Notes: generated by a model from the sequence alone, not told the origin. A DNA stretch of 64,000 bases from Dermatophilus congolensis (GCF_900187045.1 NZ_LT906453.1:2542001-2606000); one strand, 5' to 3'. Positions 1 through 8,219 are shown, counted from the stretch's first letter. Program-made: numbers and translations.

Positions 1-912
1 GCTAGCTGCAGCTTCGTCTTTGATGCGTTGGGCAAGTAGCCCTGCGCCTTTGGCGACTACTTGGGGGGCTCCTTCACCGGATATGTAGCGCAGGGCCACG
101 GCGACGTGAACGGGATTCGTAAGGACAACGGTGGATTCGCTGACAGCAGCCATCATGCGGCGTTGGCCCATCTCGCGTTGACGGGCGCGGCGTTGGCCTT
201 TGATGTGGGGGTCACCCTCTTGTTGCTTGTTTTCGCGTTTAATTTCGTCTTTGCTCATGCGCAGTGATTTTTCGACGCGGTGACGTTCAACGCCGTAGTC
301 GAGGGCGGCGATGACGAGCCCGACGACGATGATCCAGAGCATGACGCGGTGGGCGGCGTTTCCTGTGACTTCTAGGACGGTGCTGATGCTGCGCTGACCG
401 GTGCCGGTGAGCATAGAAATTGTGTCTTTGACGCCCATGTAGGCGATGACGCCGAAGACGACAAATTTGATCATTGTTTTGGCGAAGGTCCAGGCAGCTT
501 GCATGCCGAAAAGGTTTTTAATTCCGGCGAATGCGTTGAGCTTTTTCCATTTGGGTTTGAAGCGTTTGGCGTTGGGGCGGCTGCCACCTTGAATGAGGTG
601 GCCGATGCTGCCGAGCACCATGCATAGGAGGATGATGGGTCCGGCGATACGCATGTAAGCAGCAAGGTTGTTTGCAAAGAGTTCGAGGGCTTGCCTGGGA
701 TCGGGTCTGATGATGATTCGGGCGATGTCGTGCAGGGTGGTGGTGACAGTTCTGAAGAGAGTTGACAGGGCGGTGGGGCCGAGCACGTAGAAGGCCAAGA
801 CGGTTAGCCACATGGAGAGGTCTTGGGTTCTAGGGATATTGCCTTCTGCTTTTGCTTTACGGAGTTGCTCAGGGGTGGCTTTTTCAGTCTTGCTGGATTT
901 GTCTTCGGCCAT
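1..912 (-). CDS. flhB: Flagellar export switch protein FlhB (3' end cut by window)
   Basis: Inner-membrane protein of the flagellar type III export gate that switches substrate class from rod/hook to filament. The visible 304 residues begin MAEDKSSKTEKATPEQLRKA, a typical FlhB start with the basic 'EKAT..kl.kAr..G.i' signature, followed by four hydrophobic segments and then the cytoplasmic domain. The self-cleavage loop is at residues 266-269 and reads N-P-V-H instead of the usual N-P-T-H; the cleaved Asn-Pro bond is kept. The ATG overlaps the fliR stop by one base (ATGA style), so it is the last visible gene of the long fliJ-to-flhB run. Roughly 50 C-terminal residues lie beyond position 1, where flhA would be expected. 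Confidence 0.95.
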   Translation of the reverse strand, partial: MAEDKSSKTEKATPEQLRKAKAEGNIPRTQDLSMWLTVLAFYVLGPTALSTLFRTVTTTLHDIARIIIRPDPRQALELFANNLAAYMRIAGPIILLCMVLGSIGHLIQGGSRPNAKRFKPKWKKLNAFAGIKNLFGMQAAWTFAKTMIKFVVFGVIAYMGVKDTISMLTGTGQRSISTVLEVTGNAAHRVMLWIIVVGLVIAALDYGVERHRVEKSLRMSKDEIKRENKQQEGDPHIKGQRRARQREMGQRRMMAAVSESTVVLTNPVHVAVALRYISGEGAPQVVAKGAGLLAQRIKDEAAAS

Positions 913-1697
913 CAGCTTTTGCCTCCGAGCATGTCGGTCATGGCGGGGAATCTGGCGACGGCGTCGGCGATGGTGCGGGTGACGGCTTCGGGGAAGACGA
1001 GGATGAAAACGGAGGCGAGGGTGAGGGTGAGGATGAGTTTGATGGGGAAGGACAGTTGGAAGACGTTCATGCTGGGCACGGCGCGGGAGACCAGTCCTAG
1101 CGCAAGGTCGGCGAGGAAGAGCACTGCCAGGACGGGCGCAGCGATTTGGAGAGCGGAGGTAATCATGATGCCGAAGTCGTGAATGAGGGCTTGGGCGATT
1201 GCTCCGGTGTCGATGGCCTTGGTGGCTTGGATGTCGAAGGATTCTAGGACGCCGCGGATCATGATGAGGTGGCCGCCGGAGGTGAAGAGCAGTGCGGTTG
1301 CGAGTAGTCCGGTGTAGCGGCCGATGATGGAGCTGTTGGTGCCGCTGGTGGGGTCGAACATGCTGGCCATAGCGAATCCGCCGGTCATATCGACGTATTG
1401 TCCGGCGGCTTGGAAGGCTGTGAAGAGGATTATGACGGTCAGGCCGAGGGTGGCGCCGACGAGCACTTGAAAGCCGATGGCGGTGGCGAAGTTGGTCAGT
1501 GAAGTCCAGGTTTGTGCAGTGACGGTGGGGCGCACGATGGGGGCTACGGCTAGGGCGATGGCGAAGGACATGGCGGCGCGGGCGCGGGCGTTGAAGTTAC
1601 GGCCAGCGAAGGGTGGGGCGAGGGTGAAGAAGACGGAGAGTCGGGTGAATACCAGCAGCATCGCGACGAGGAGGTCGTAGGCGAGGTTGAGGTTCAT
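912..1697 (-). CDS. fliR: Flagellar export protein FliR
   Basis: Core membrane component of the flagellar export gate, which together with FliP and FliQ builds the secretion channel. The 261-residue protein is almost entirely hydrophobic with about six predicted membrane segments. It has the FliR-type N-terminal region (R..xxF.laPpfag...) and the 'ALDLALGLVSRAVPSMNVF' type region (here ADLALGLVSRAVPSMNVF) near residue 195. Length matches the family (about 255-265). It lies 6 bp after fliQ and overlaps flhB, in the conserved fliP-fliQ-fliR-flhB order, so assignment is secure. Confidence 0.97.
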   Translation of the reverse strand: MNLNLAYDLLVAMLLVFTRLSVFFTLAPPFAGRNFNARARAAMSFAIALAVAPIVRPTVTAQTWTSLTNFATAIGFQVLVGATLGLTVIILFTAFQAAGQYVDMTGGFAMASMFDPTSGTNSSIIGRYTGLLATALLFTSGGHLIMIRGVLESFDIQATKAIDTGAIAQALIHDFGIMITSALQIAAPVLAVLFLADLALGLVSRAVPSMNVFQLSFPIKLILTLTLASVFILVFPEAVTRTIADAVARFPAMTDMLGGKS

Positions 1698-1703
1698 GGG
1701 TGG

Positions 1704-1976
1704 TTATCGCTGGAGGTAGCGGGGGATGTTGTTGATGAGTGTCTCGGTGAAGGTGACGGTTTCGTGCATCATCCAGTTGCCGAAGAAGAGCAGGATCGCG
1801 GCGACGGCGATGAGTTTGGGAACGAAGGTCAGGGTCATTTCCTGAACCTGGGTGACGGATTGGATGAGGGAGATGATGAATCCCATTACGAGGGAGACGA
1901 TGAGGACTGGTCCGGCGAGTTTGGTTCCGAGGATCATCGCTTGGATGGCTAGTTGCATGACGTCGTGGTCGCTCAT
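1704..1976 (-). CDS. fliQ: Flagellar export protein FliQ
   Basis: Small gate subunit of the flagellar type III exporter. It has 90 residues, the family size, with two membrane helices around residues 15-38 and 52-72. It contains the characteristic 'P.L..sl..G..isl.Q..Tq.qe.tl.fvPk' stretch, seen here as GFIISLIQSVTQVQEMTLTF. It is separated from fliP by 21 bp and from fliR by 6 bp, so it is co-transcribed with both. Confidence 0.97.
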   Translation of the reverse strand: MSDHDVMQLAIQAMILGTKLAGPVLIVSLVMGFIISLIQSVTQVQEMTLTFVPKLIAVAAILLFFGNWMMHETVTFTETLINNIPRYLQR

Positions 1977-1997
1977 GGGTGGCTCTTTTCGGTCATG

Positions 1998-2861
1998 TCA
2001 GCCTCCCACGTAGCTGGTGACTAGCGCGGTGGTGATGATTCCCCAGCCGTCGACCATGACGAATAGGAGCAGTTTGAAGGGCAGGGAAATCATGACGGGA
2101 GGGAGCATCATCATTCCCATGCCCATGAGAATCGATGCGACGACGAGGTCGATGACGAGGAATGGGATGTAGATGACGAAGCCGATGATGAATGCGTTTT
2201 TGAGTTCTGAGATGACGAATGCGGGGATGAGGGTGGTGAAAGTGGTGTCGGTGCGGTCGGCTGGGGCGTTTTGGCCGGACAGGCCGATCATGGTGCGCAG
2301 TTCTTGTTCACCGGTGTGATTGAGCATGAAGTTTTTGATGGGGTCGCCGGCGCGGTTGAGGGCGATTTCTTGGCTGATTTTTCCGTCGAGAAAGGGTTGG
2401 ACGCCGTCGTTCCAGGCGGTGCCCAGGACAGGGGTCATGACGAATAGGGACAGGAAGAGCGCGAGTCCGGCGATGATCTGGTTTGGGGGGATGGTGGGGG
2501 TTCCGATGGCTTGTCTTACGAGGGCTAAGACCACGGCGATCTTTGTGAACGAGGTCATGAGCAGCAGGATTGAGGGGGCGACGGAGATGACCGTCATGAG
2601 CAGGATGATCTGCACTGACAGGGAGCGGTTGTTGCCGGTGTCTCCGAGGTTGATGTTGATATTGGGGGCTGGGGTGGCTGCGTAGGCGTGGGTGCTGCCG
2701 AGCAGGAGTGCGGCGGTGATGAAGATGGTGGCGAGGATGAGTGCGGTGAGGATGGCTGGGATGAGGGTGCGGCGGATGAATTGGGGGGCGAAGGGGCCGT
2801 GGAGGGTGGGGATGGGCCCGGTGCTGGTGGTTTTTGGGGTGGGGCGGTTCCGGGTGCTCAT
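1998..2861 (-). CDS. fliP: Flagellar export protein FliP
   Basis: Main pore subunit of the flagellar export gate. The 287-residue protein has a polar 30-residue N-terminus, a hydrophobic signal-like segment (about 33-58) and a mature part starting near residue 62. The FliP signature TSFTKIAVV is at 103-111 and is followed by RQAIGTPTIPPNQII. Further hydrophobic segments lie near 85-105, 128-146, 220-245 and 250-275. The first four bases overlap fliO (ATGA coupling). The cytoplasmic N-terminal leader before the signal segment is longer than in enteric FliP. Confidence 0.97.
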   Translation of the reverse strand: MSTRNRPTPKTTSTGPIPTLHGPFAPQFIRRTLIPAILTALILATIFITAALLLGSTHAYAATPAPNININLGDTGNNRSLSVQIILLMTVISVAPSILLLMTSFTKIAVVLALVRQAIGTPTIPPNQIIAGLALFLSLFVMTPVLGTAWNDGVQPFLDGKISQEIALNRAGDPIKNFMLNHTGEQELRTMIGLSGQNAPADRTDTTFTTLIPAFVISELKNAFIIGFVIYIPFLVIDLVVASILMGMGMMMLPPVMISLPFKLLLFVMVDGWGIITTALVTSYVGG

Positions 2862-3337
2862 TGGGCCTCCTGTGAACCGGTGTGGGGGGTGGTGTTTCTG
2901 GGGTCGAGTCGGGCTGCGGTAGTTGCGGGGTCGCGGTGGCGTCCGGTGCGGGCGGTAACGGCGGCGATGATGCGGGTGGCTGCTTCGTGGTGGCGGCGGC
3001 CGATGAGGGGGTGGATGGTGGCGTGCTGGGGTGAGGCGTTGTCGTTGTCGTCGTCGCTGGTGAGATCGTTAGGGCCGAGGTCGGTGAGTACGCTGACGCG
3101 GGTGTCGGTGACGCCCAGGACGAGGACTTGTCCTCCTACGCGGACGATGTGCATGGAGGCATTTTTGGTCAAGGGGGTGCGGTTGAGTACCTCGGTGGCG
3201 ATGGTGGTGGTGCTTCGTGCGCGGCGGGTGTTGCTGGTTTTTTCTAGCCATCGCATGAATAGGACCAGTAGTGCTAGGACGGCCCCGAGGGAGAGGATTG
3301 TCCGCGTAGCAAGCTCGAGGCCGGAGGTTCCGCTCAT
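2858..3337 (-). CDS. fliO: Flagellar biosynthetic protein FliO
   Basis: Bitopic membrane protein that helps assemble FliP into the export gate. It has 159 residues. A single membrane helix (about 10-28, ATRTILSLGAVLALLVLFM) is followed by a cytoplasmic FliO/FliZ-type beta-rich domain, with 'LTKNASMHIVRVGGQVLVLGVTD' type sequence in the middle, and a basic low-complexity tail. FliO is poorly conserved, so the call rests on this topology plus the fliN-fliO-fliP order with 4-bp overlaps at both ends. Confidence 0.85.
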   Translation of the reverse strand: MSGTSGLELATRTILSLGAVLALLVLFMRWLEKTSNTRRARSTTTIATEVLNRTPLTKNASMHIVRVGGQVLVLGVTDTRVSVLTDLGPNDLTSDDDNDNASPQHATIHPLIGRRHHEAATRIIAAVTARTGRHRDPATTAARLDPRNTTPHTGSQEAQ

Positions 3338-4443
3338 GCGGTGATTGCACCTTCTCGTCCGACTACTTCGGAGATCCTGACTGCGAATTCTTCGTCGACG
3401 ACGACGACTTCGCCGTGGGCGATGAGGGTGCCGTTGACGAGTACGTCGACGGGGGCGCCGGCGGCGCGGTCAAGTTCCACGATGGATCCGGGGGTCAGTC
3501 CGAGGATTTCTTGGACGGTTAGTTGGGTGCGGCCAAGCTCGACGGAGACTCCCATGACGACTTCGCGGAGCAGGTCGATGCGGCGAGGGTCGGCGGCCAT
3601 AACCATGCCGCCGTAGAGGGGCTGGAATTGGGGTGCTGTGGTGGAGGGTTGGGCTGCTTGCCGAGCGGCGACGGCTTGGGCGTGCATAGCTGCGGCTTCT
3701 TCGGGGCTGAGGCCTTGGAGTCCACCGGGGCCGGGGTATGCGGGCATTCCTGCGTAGTAGGCAGCGTAGGGGTCGGGGGCTCCTGGCATTCCTGGTGGGG
3801 GGGAAGCCGGGGGGGGTGTGGAGCTGGCAGCGGCTGCGGCGGTGTCGTCGGTGTTTTCTTCGTCGGCGGTGTCTTCGCTGCTGCTGGTTTCGTCGATGGT
3901 GTCTTCGCTGTCGCTGGTTTCGTTGTCTTCGCCGGTTTCTTCTGCTTCTGCGGCGGCGATGGCTGCGGCCAGTTCGGCGGCGGCGCCTTGGCCGGTGGAT
4001 TCTTTGGGCAGTGCGATGAGCATGCCGGCGAGGGTGTCTTCGTTGAATACGCCGACGACGTTGGATTCGTCTGCTTTTTCGAGGGCATCGAAGGCATCGA
4101 CCATGTGGATTTGGCCGTTTTTGAAGTCACCGATTTCGCCTTTGAGGGCCTCCATTGCTTCGGTGAGCGCGGCTGTCCATAGGGTGCGTGCTTCGTTGCG
4201 GTCGAAGATTTCACCTTTGGCGTGATCGATGAGGCCTGTGACCACCATGACGAGGGTGCCGAGGTTGTCAGCGTTAGAGAGGTTTGTCTCTACGCCGATT
4301 GCGCCACCGGGTAGGGACATGGTGGTTGCCTGGATCGGGTCGAGGGTCTCCAGCCGCAGGGCGTCTGTGTCCGCGAAGTGTGCGGGTAGTACGCCTGCCG
4401 CGGCTAAGAGCGCGGAGTCGACGTCCAAAGAGTTCGTGGACAT
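3334..4443 (-). CDS. fliN: Flagellar motor switch protein FliN (FliY-like, long N-terminal domain)
   Basis: C-ring protein that with FliM and FliG sets motor rotation. The SpoA (surface presentation of antigens) domain occupies about residues 287-369 and is typical FliN (GVSVELGRTQLTVQEIL...GSIVELDR...PVDVLVNG). At 369 residues it is far longer than enteric FliN (about 137). A 160-residue N-terminal domain resembles the CheC-like part of FliY, and is followed by an acidic D/E/T/S linker (about 166-230) and a Pro/Gly/Ala-rich linker. The extreme N-terminus, SLDVDSALLAAAG, resembles the EIDALL CheY-docking peptide. No clear CheC phosphatase ExxN motif is visible, so phosphatase activity is doubtful. 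Confidence 0.9.
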   Translation of the reverse strand: MSTNSLDVDSALLAAAGVLPAHFADTDALRLETLDPIQATTMSLPGGAIGVETNLSNADNLGTLVMVVTGLIDHAKGEIFDRNEARTLWTAALTEAMEALKGEIGDFKNGQIHMVDAFDALEKADESNVVGVFNEDTLAGMLIALPKESTGQGAAAELAAAIAAAEAEETGEDNETSDSEDTIDETSSSEDTADEENTDDTAAAAASSTPPPASPPPGMPGAPDPYAAYYAGMPAYPGPGGLQGLSPEEAAAMHAQAVAARQAAQPSTTAPQFQPLYGGMVMAADPRRIDLLREVVMGVSVELGRTQLTVQEILGLTPGSIVELDRAAGAPVDVLVNGTLIAHGEVVVVDEEFAVRISEVVGREGAITA

Positions 4444-4461
4444 GCAGTGATCCTTCAGCGG

Positions 4462-5376
4462 TCAGAGGGAGACGATTTGGCAAGCAAAACGGTGGCCATG
4501 CGATCCAGGTACTGCTTTAGCGACAGGCACTCCGTCGGCTGACATCGTGAGCGGCTGGTTGGTCGGATGACCCAGTGGGAGCACGTCCCCTACCTCGAGA
4601 TCGAGGATGTCTCCACTGGTGAGCGTGATTTCGTCGAACGCGACGCGGACTACTTGCGGCACGGTCGAAACTTGTTGGCGGAGTTGTTCCACTGCTACTG
4701 CCCGGGGTCCGGTGAGTTCCAGTGGTGGTTTTTCCGTCAGTTTGTCTAGGGCGGGTTGAACTGTAGAGATCGGGAGGGCGAGGGAAGCTTTTGCTTCTTG
4801 CTCTCCTAGACGCAGTTCGAAGGTTGATACGACCATCGGGTCAGATGGCTGCACCAGCTGGATGAATTGCGCGTCGCTCTCCAGCGCCCCGACTACGGGA
4901 TGGATTTTTTCGAGTGTTTCGAATGCGTAGGCGAGTTCGTTGACCATGCGCCGCAGCACGTTGCCGATGAGTCCTGCTTCCATTTCGGAGAGGGCTCGGG
5001 TGGGCTGGTTAGTGGTGCCTGGTCCGCCCAGGAGGCGGTCGATAACGTTCATCCCTACTTCGAGTGGCATGTGGAAGAGCCCTGCATCAGGCAGGGGGTC
5101 CAGTGTCACGATGGCCAGCAGAGATGGGTTGGGTAGGGTGGAGATGTACTCGTCGTATGTTGTTTGCTCTACCTCCTCGAGGTTGCAGTGGACCACCATC
5201 CGCAGTGTCGTCGAAAGCACGGTCGCGATCTGGCGGGAGAACGTTTCGTTCGCCACCTGAAGCGCCCTAAACTGCTCGCGACTGAACCGGTTGGGGCTAC
5301 GGAAGTCGTAGACGATCGGCTCAGCACTCACATGGGATCTGATCGACAGCTGGTGGGGCGATCTGAGGCGAAACAT
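4462..5376 (-). CDS. fliM: Flagellar motor switch protein FliM
   Basis: Middle C-ring protein. The 304-residue sequence has the FliM entry signature (YDFRSPNRFSREQFRALQ at about 23-40), the CheC-like middle domain (LPDAGLFHMPLEVGMNVIDRLLGG) and a C-terminal SpoA domain (about 225-300). The usual N-terminal LSQDEIDALL peptide that binds CheY-P is absent, and the reading frame upstream does not supply it. An alternative GTG start at 5331 would shorten the protein by 15 residues; neither start has a convincing ribosome binding site. A strong inverted repeat separates it from fliL upstream. Confidence 0.93.
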   Translation of the reverse strand: MFRLRSPHQLSIRSHVSAEPIVYDFRSPNRFSREQFRALQVANETFSRQIATVLSTTLRMVVHCNLEEVEQTTYDEYISTLPNPSLLAIVTLDPLPDAGLFHMPLEVGMNVIDRLLGGPGTTNQPTRALSEMEAGLIGNVLRRMVNELAYAFETLEKIHPVVGALESDAQFIQLVQPSDPMVVSTFELRLGEQEAKASLALPISTVQPALDKLTEKPPLELTGPRAVAVEQLRQQVSTVPQVVRVAFDEITLTSGDILDLEVGDVLPLGHPTNQPLTMSADGVPVAKAVPGSHGHRFACQIVSL

Positions 5377-5422
5377 GCTGTGGGGATGCGAATCGTGGTT
5401 GAGGGCAGAAGGCTTCGAAACC

Positions 5423-5477
5423 GTGACGTAGCCGGGGGTGGGGATGGACAGTCCATCCCCACCCCCGGCTACGTCAC
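5423..5477 (-). terminator. Perfect 27-base inverted repeat between fliL and fliM
   Basis: The two 27-base arms (5423-5449 and 5451-5477) are exact complements separated by one base, giving a stem of about 26 bp with a 3-nt loop. There is no T-run on either side. In GC-rich actinobacteria such hairpins can terminate without a U tract, or protect or process mRNA. Its position inside an otherwise continuous operon suggests partial termination or an RNA processing/stability element that lowers or separates fliM-flhB expression. Function is inferred. Confidence 0.6.
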
Positions 5478-5506
5478 GTGGCCCCTAGGGAGAGTTATGC
5501 GGCGTT

Positions 5507-5983
5507 TTATTGCATGACGAATTCGGTGAAGTACACAGATAAGACGTCTCCGTCATATCGCTTTTTCACTTCTTTGCTGAGGGTTTCTTGTGCTTCTGAC
5601 TTTTTCTCGTGCTGGAGAAGGTCAGAATATTTGTATTTGGAGAGAATCTCGATGGCTGCATCGCGGGCCTTGCTCAGGTCGGGGCCTTTAGCTGCGTCCA
5701 CTCCGGCTTCGGTGAGGTGTTCATCGCCAGCTTTGCTCATTTGGATGGCGAGGTTCACTTTGAGGAATTTTCCGTCGGCGAGGTTAAGAGTCATGGGATC
5801 TTTCATCGCGTAGACGGCACCGTTTTGGGTAGCGGGGTCGGGTTCGGGTTCCTTGTTCCCCCCGAGCAGCATCATGACGATGACGCCAGCAGCAACGAGT
5901 ACTACGACAAGAGCGGCGACGAGGATGATGATGAGTTTTTTGTTTCCGCCGGATTTTTTATCGTCTTCTTCGCTGTCGGCCAT
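5507..5983 (-). CDS. fliL: Flagellar basal body-associated protein FliL
   Basis: Stator-associated membrane protein that surrounds MotB and supports torque. It has 158 residues: a short polar cytoplasmic tail (MADSEEDDKKSGGNKK), one membrane helix (about 17-41), and an extracytoplasmic FliL domain with the 'MTLNLADGKFLKVNLAIQM' strand pattern and a C-terminal '...VYFTEFVMQ' end typical of FliL (y.tefv.Q). It lies 51 bp downstream of motB, in the motA-motB-fliL-fliM order common to many flagellated bacteria. Confidence 0.92.
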   Translation of the reverse strand: MADSEEDDKKSGGNKKLIIILVAALVVVLVAAGVIVMMLLGGNKEPEPDPATQNGAVYAMKDPMTLNLADGKFLKVNLAIQMSKAGDEHLTEAGVDAAKGPDLSKARDAAIEILSKYKYSDLLQHEKKSEAQETLSKEVKKRYDGDVLSVYFTEFVMQ

Positions 5984-6034
5984 GGTGGTTTCTCCTTAGA
6001 GGGGTGGTGCTGACGGGTGTGTTGTTGGTGGGGC

Positions 6035-6937
6035 TTATTTGCCAACTTTGTTTGATGGCGTGTTCGCTGCAGTTCCTGCTGGTGGTTGTTGGACGGCGTT
6101 GCTGGCTGCGGCGGAGTTGTTCAGTGGCACGGTGGGCAGAATGACTACGGCTACGCGTCGGTTCATGGCGCGGCCTGCGTCGTCTTTGTTGCTAGCGATG
6201 GGGCGCTGATCGGCGTACCCGGAGGCGGATACTTTGGAGGCTGGGATTCCGTCGGTGACGAGGGTGCGTAGCACTGCTGCGGCACGGTCGGTGGATAGTT
6301 CCCAGTTTGAGCGGTTCGCGGCGGTAAGGGGGACGTTGTCGGTGTGTCCTTCAATGGCGATGTAGTTGGGGATGCCTTTGAGGATGGGGGCGACGGTGTC
6401 GATGACTTTCTTTCCTGCAGGGCGCAGGTCTGCTTTACCGGTATCGAAAAGCACTTTGTCGGTGACGATGTTGACCACGAGTCCGCGCTCGTTGATTTCG
6501 AATTTGGCGGCGTTGGCCAGGCCAGCTTGTTTGAGTTGTGCAGCGATTTTGATTTGGAGTTGTTTGAGGGATTCTTTCTCTTTTGCTGCGGCTTTTGCTG
6601 CGGCTTGTTCGCGTTGGAGGGCCGATTGGCTCAGCGGGGAGGGCTGGGCTGCTTCGTTGTCTGGGACTTTGGTTTCTTGACCAGGTTTCTGGTTTTCCAA
6701 GATCCCGTCGCGGCCTTCGAGGTTTCCGCTTTTTCCTTGCATGGCAAGGTTTGCTTGTCCGAATGCTTGGGCGGTTCCTTCGGCGAAGGTTTGTAGTTTC
6801 TGCTGGTCCACTTTGGAGATTGCGAACATGACGATGAACAGGGCCAGCAGGAGGGTGAGGATGTCAGCGTAGGAGAGCATCCACCGTTCGTGGTTGGCGT
6901 GTTCTTCGTGCTCTTCGCGTTTCTTTTTCCGCGCCAT
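6035..6937 (-). CDS. motB: Flagellar motor stator protein MotB
   Basis: Stator subunit that anchors the motor to peptidoglycan and carries the ion-binding aspartate. It has 300 residues: a basic, charged N-terminus, then one membrane helix (about 22-42) starting MLSYADILTLLLALF. Asp25 in SYAD is the expected ion-binding residue. The plug/linker region is followed by an OmpA-like peptidoglycan-binding domain (about 155-265) with LFDTGKADL, GHTDNVPL and NRRVAVVILP. The tail is Ala/Pro/Asn-rich. The start codon overlaps the motA stop by one base, so translation is coupled. Sequence alone does not settle proton versus sodium use. Confidence 0.96.
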   Translation of the reverse strand: MARKKKREEHEEHANHERWMLSYADILTLLLALFIVMFAISKVDQQKLQTFAEGTAQAFGQANLAMQGKSGNLEGRDGILENQKPGQETKVPDNEAAQPSPLSQSALQREQAAAKAAAKEKESLKQLQIKIAAQLKQAGLANAAKFEINERGLVVNIVTDKVLFDTGKADLRPAGKKVIDTVAPILKGIPNYIAIEGHTDNVPLTAANRSNWELSTDRAAAVLRTLVTDGIPASKVSASGYADQRPIASNKDDAGRAMNRRVAVVILPTVPLNNSAAASNAVQQPPAGTAANTPSNKVGK

Positions 6938-7722
6938 TATGCTGCCTTCGCTTCTTTGCCCTTGCCGGTGTCTTTACCGCCGCTGGGCAGCGCTGAGCGC
7001 AGTTTTTGTTCTACGACGCGGGGTGATGTTCCGGCCTGTACAGCTAGGACACCTTCGATGATCATCTCCATGCCTTTGACTTCGAGGGCGGAGAGTCGTT
7101 TGAGTTTGGCTGCCATGGGCAACCAGACGGCGTTACCGATGAGGACACCCCAGAGGGTGGCGACGAAGGCGGCGCCGATCATTTCGCCGAGTTTGTCGAC
7201 TTGGTCGAGGTTTCCCAGGGCGTGGATGAGGCCGATGACGGCGCCGACGACGCCGAGGGTGGGGGCGTATCCGCCTTGGCCTTCGAAGAAGGCTGCGCCA
7301 ACTTTGTCTTGTTCTTTTTTGGCAGTGACGCGCATTTCGAGGATTTCGGCGATTTCGTCGGCGTCGGAGCCGTCGACGGTCATCTGGATGCCTTCTTTGA
7401 GGAGGGGGTCCTCGATTTCTTTTGCCATGTCTTCGAGGGCGAGGAGCCCTTCACGGCGGGCACGGTCGGCCATTTTGACGATGACGTCGACGAGCCCGGA
7501 GGCGTCGGGGGCTTTGCTGAGGAAGGCGCGTTTGAATCCGCGGGGGATTTCAGCGAGGTCGGCTTTGGTCATGCCTGCTGAGGCGGCGCCGAAGGTGCCG
7601 ACGAAGATGAGCATGAGTGCCGCGGGCTGGATGAGGACGGTGACGTGCACACCGTCGAGGAGCATTGTTCCGATGACGCCCACGAAGGTGAGGCCCACCA
7701 TGATCATTGTGATCGGATCCAT
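6937..7722 (-). CDS. motA: Flagellar motor stator protein MotA
   Basis: Stator subunit that converts ion flow into torque on FliG. The 261-residue protein starts MDPITMIMVGLTFVGVIGTMLLDG, as in Gram-positive MotA. It has paired membrane helices at about 5-25, 30-50, 150-170 and 180-200, and the cytoplasmic loop with the conserved charged region. The 'GAAFFEGQGGYAPTLGVVGAVIGLIHALGNL' region is the MotA/TolQ/ExbB signature. It sits directly after flbD and is coupled to motB by a one-base overlap. Confidence 0.96.
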   Translation of the reverse strand: MDPITMIMVGLTFVGVIGTMLLDGVHVTVLIQPAALMLIFVGTFGAASAGMTKADLAEIPRGFKRAFLSKAPDASGLVDVIVKMADRARREGLLALEDMAKEIEDPLLKEGIQMTVDGSDADEIAEILEMRVTAKKEQDKVGAAFFEGQGGYAPTLGVVGAVIGLIHALGNLDQVDKLGEMIGAAFVATLWGVLIGNAVWLPMAAKLKRLSALEVKGMEMIIEGVLAVQAGTSPRVVEQKLRSALPSGGKDTGKGKEAKAA

Positions 7723-7724
7723 GT

Positions 7725-7979
7725 TTAGCTCTCCGGGTTCGAGACGGATCGGAGCCGTGCTTGACGGGGAACGTCAGGCGACGGCGGCGTGTTCGTGGCG
7801 ATCAGGACGGAAGCGCGGAAGTCGCGTACGGCGTGGACGAGGTCATCGACGGGTTCAGCAACGACATATTTGGTGCCGCTGACGAGTGTGATGACTGTGT
7901 CTGGTGTGGCTTCTATGCGCTCGATGAGATCGGGGTTGAGCGCGAAGCTGGTCCCGTTCCGTCTCGTGCAGATGATCAT
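7725..7979 (-). CDS. flbD: FlbD family flagellar protein
   Basis: Small 84-residue protein of the FlbD family found in many Gram-positive and spirochaete flagellar operons, usually between flgE and motA as here. In Bacillus the homologue (SwrD) raises motor power. The start MIICTRRNGTSFALNPDLIERIE matches the family N-terminus 'MI.vtrlnG..f.lN.dlIE.iE', and 'TPDTVITLVSGTKYVV' follows. An in-frame ORF extends upstream to 8177, but the ATG at 7979 fits the family start and follows a GGGACGGG stretch. About 25 C-terminal residues (PSPDVPRQARLRS) are extra relative to short FlbD proteins. Confidence 0.88.
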   Translation of the reverse strand: MIICTRRNGTSFALNPDLIERIEATPDTVITLVSGTKYVVAEPVDDLVHAVRDFRASVLIATNTPPSPDVPRQARLRSVSNPES

Positions 7980-8148
7980 GGGTTCCCGTCCCTGGTTGTG
8001 TTTCGTCGTCCGGTCCTTGGCCGACAGTTGCTTATCGACGACCTCTGGGCGGAGTTGAGCGCAGCGGCAAGCGGATTGCGGCAGCGATTCGCGCAGGTGA
8101 GCGGGGTGATAAGACAAGAAGCCTGTGGATATGCAGGTTCGCTGTAAA

Positions 8149-8196
8149 CGGGTGGATGAGTGCCGTGGTGAAGGCAAACTCAGCCACCCGCTTATT
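8149..8196 (-). terminator. Imperfect hairpin downstream of the hook/rod protein gene
   Basis: The arms ACGGGTGGATGAGT (8149-8162) and ACTCAGCCACCCGC (8183-8196) pair with two mismatches. The hairpin lies just after the stop of the gene ending at 8220 and before flbD. It may be an intra-operon attenuator; there is no T-run. Confidence 0.35.
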
Positions 8197-8219
8197 CAGG
8201 TACCTAATTGACTTTTACG

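Noticed and set aside
3523-4182. 219-codon plus-strand frame opposite fliN
   Set aside because: Antisense of the acidic low-complexity FliN linker; no ribosome site or family resemblance.
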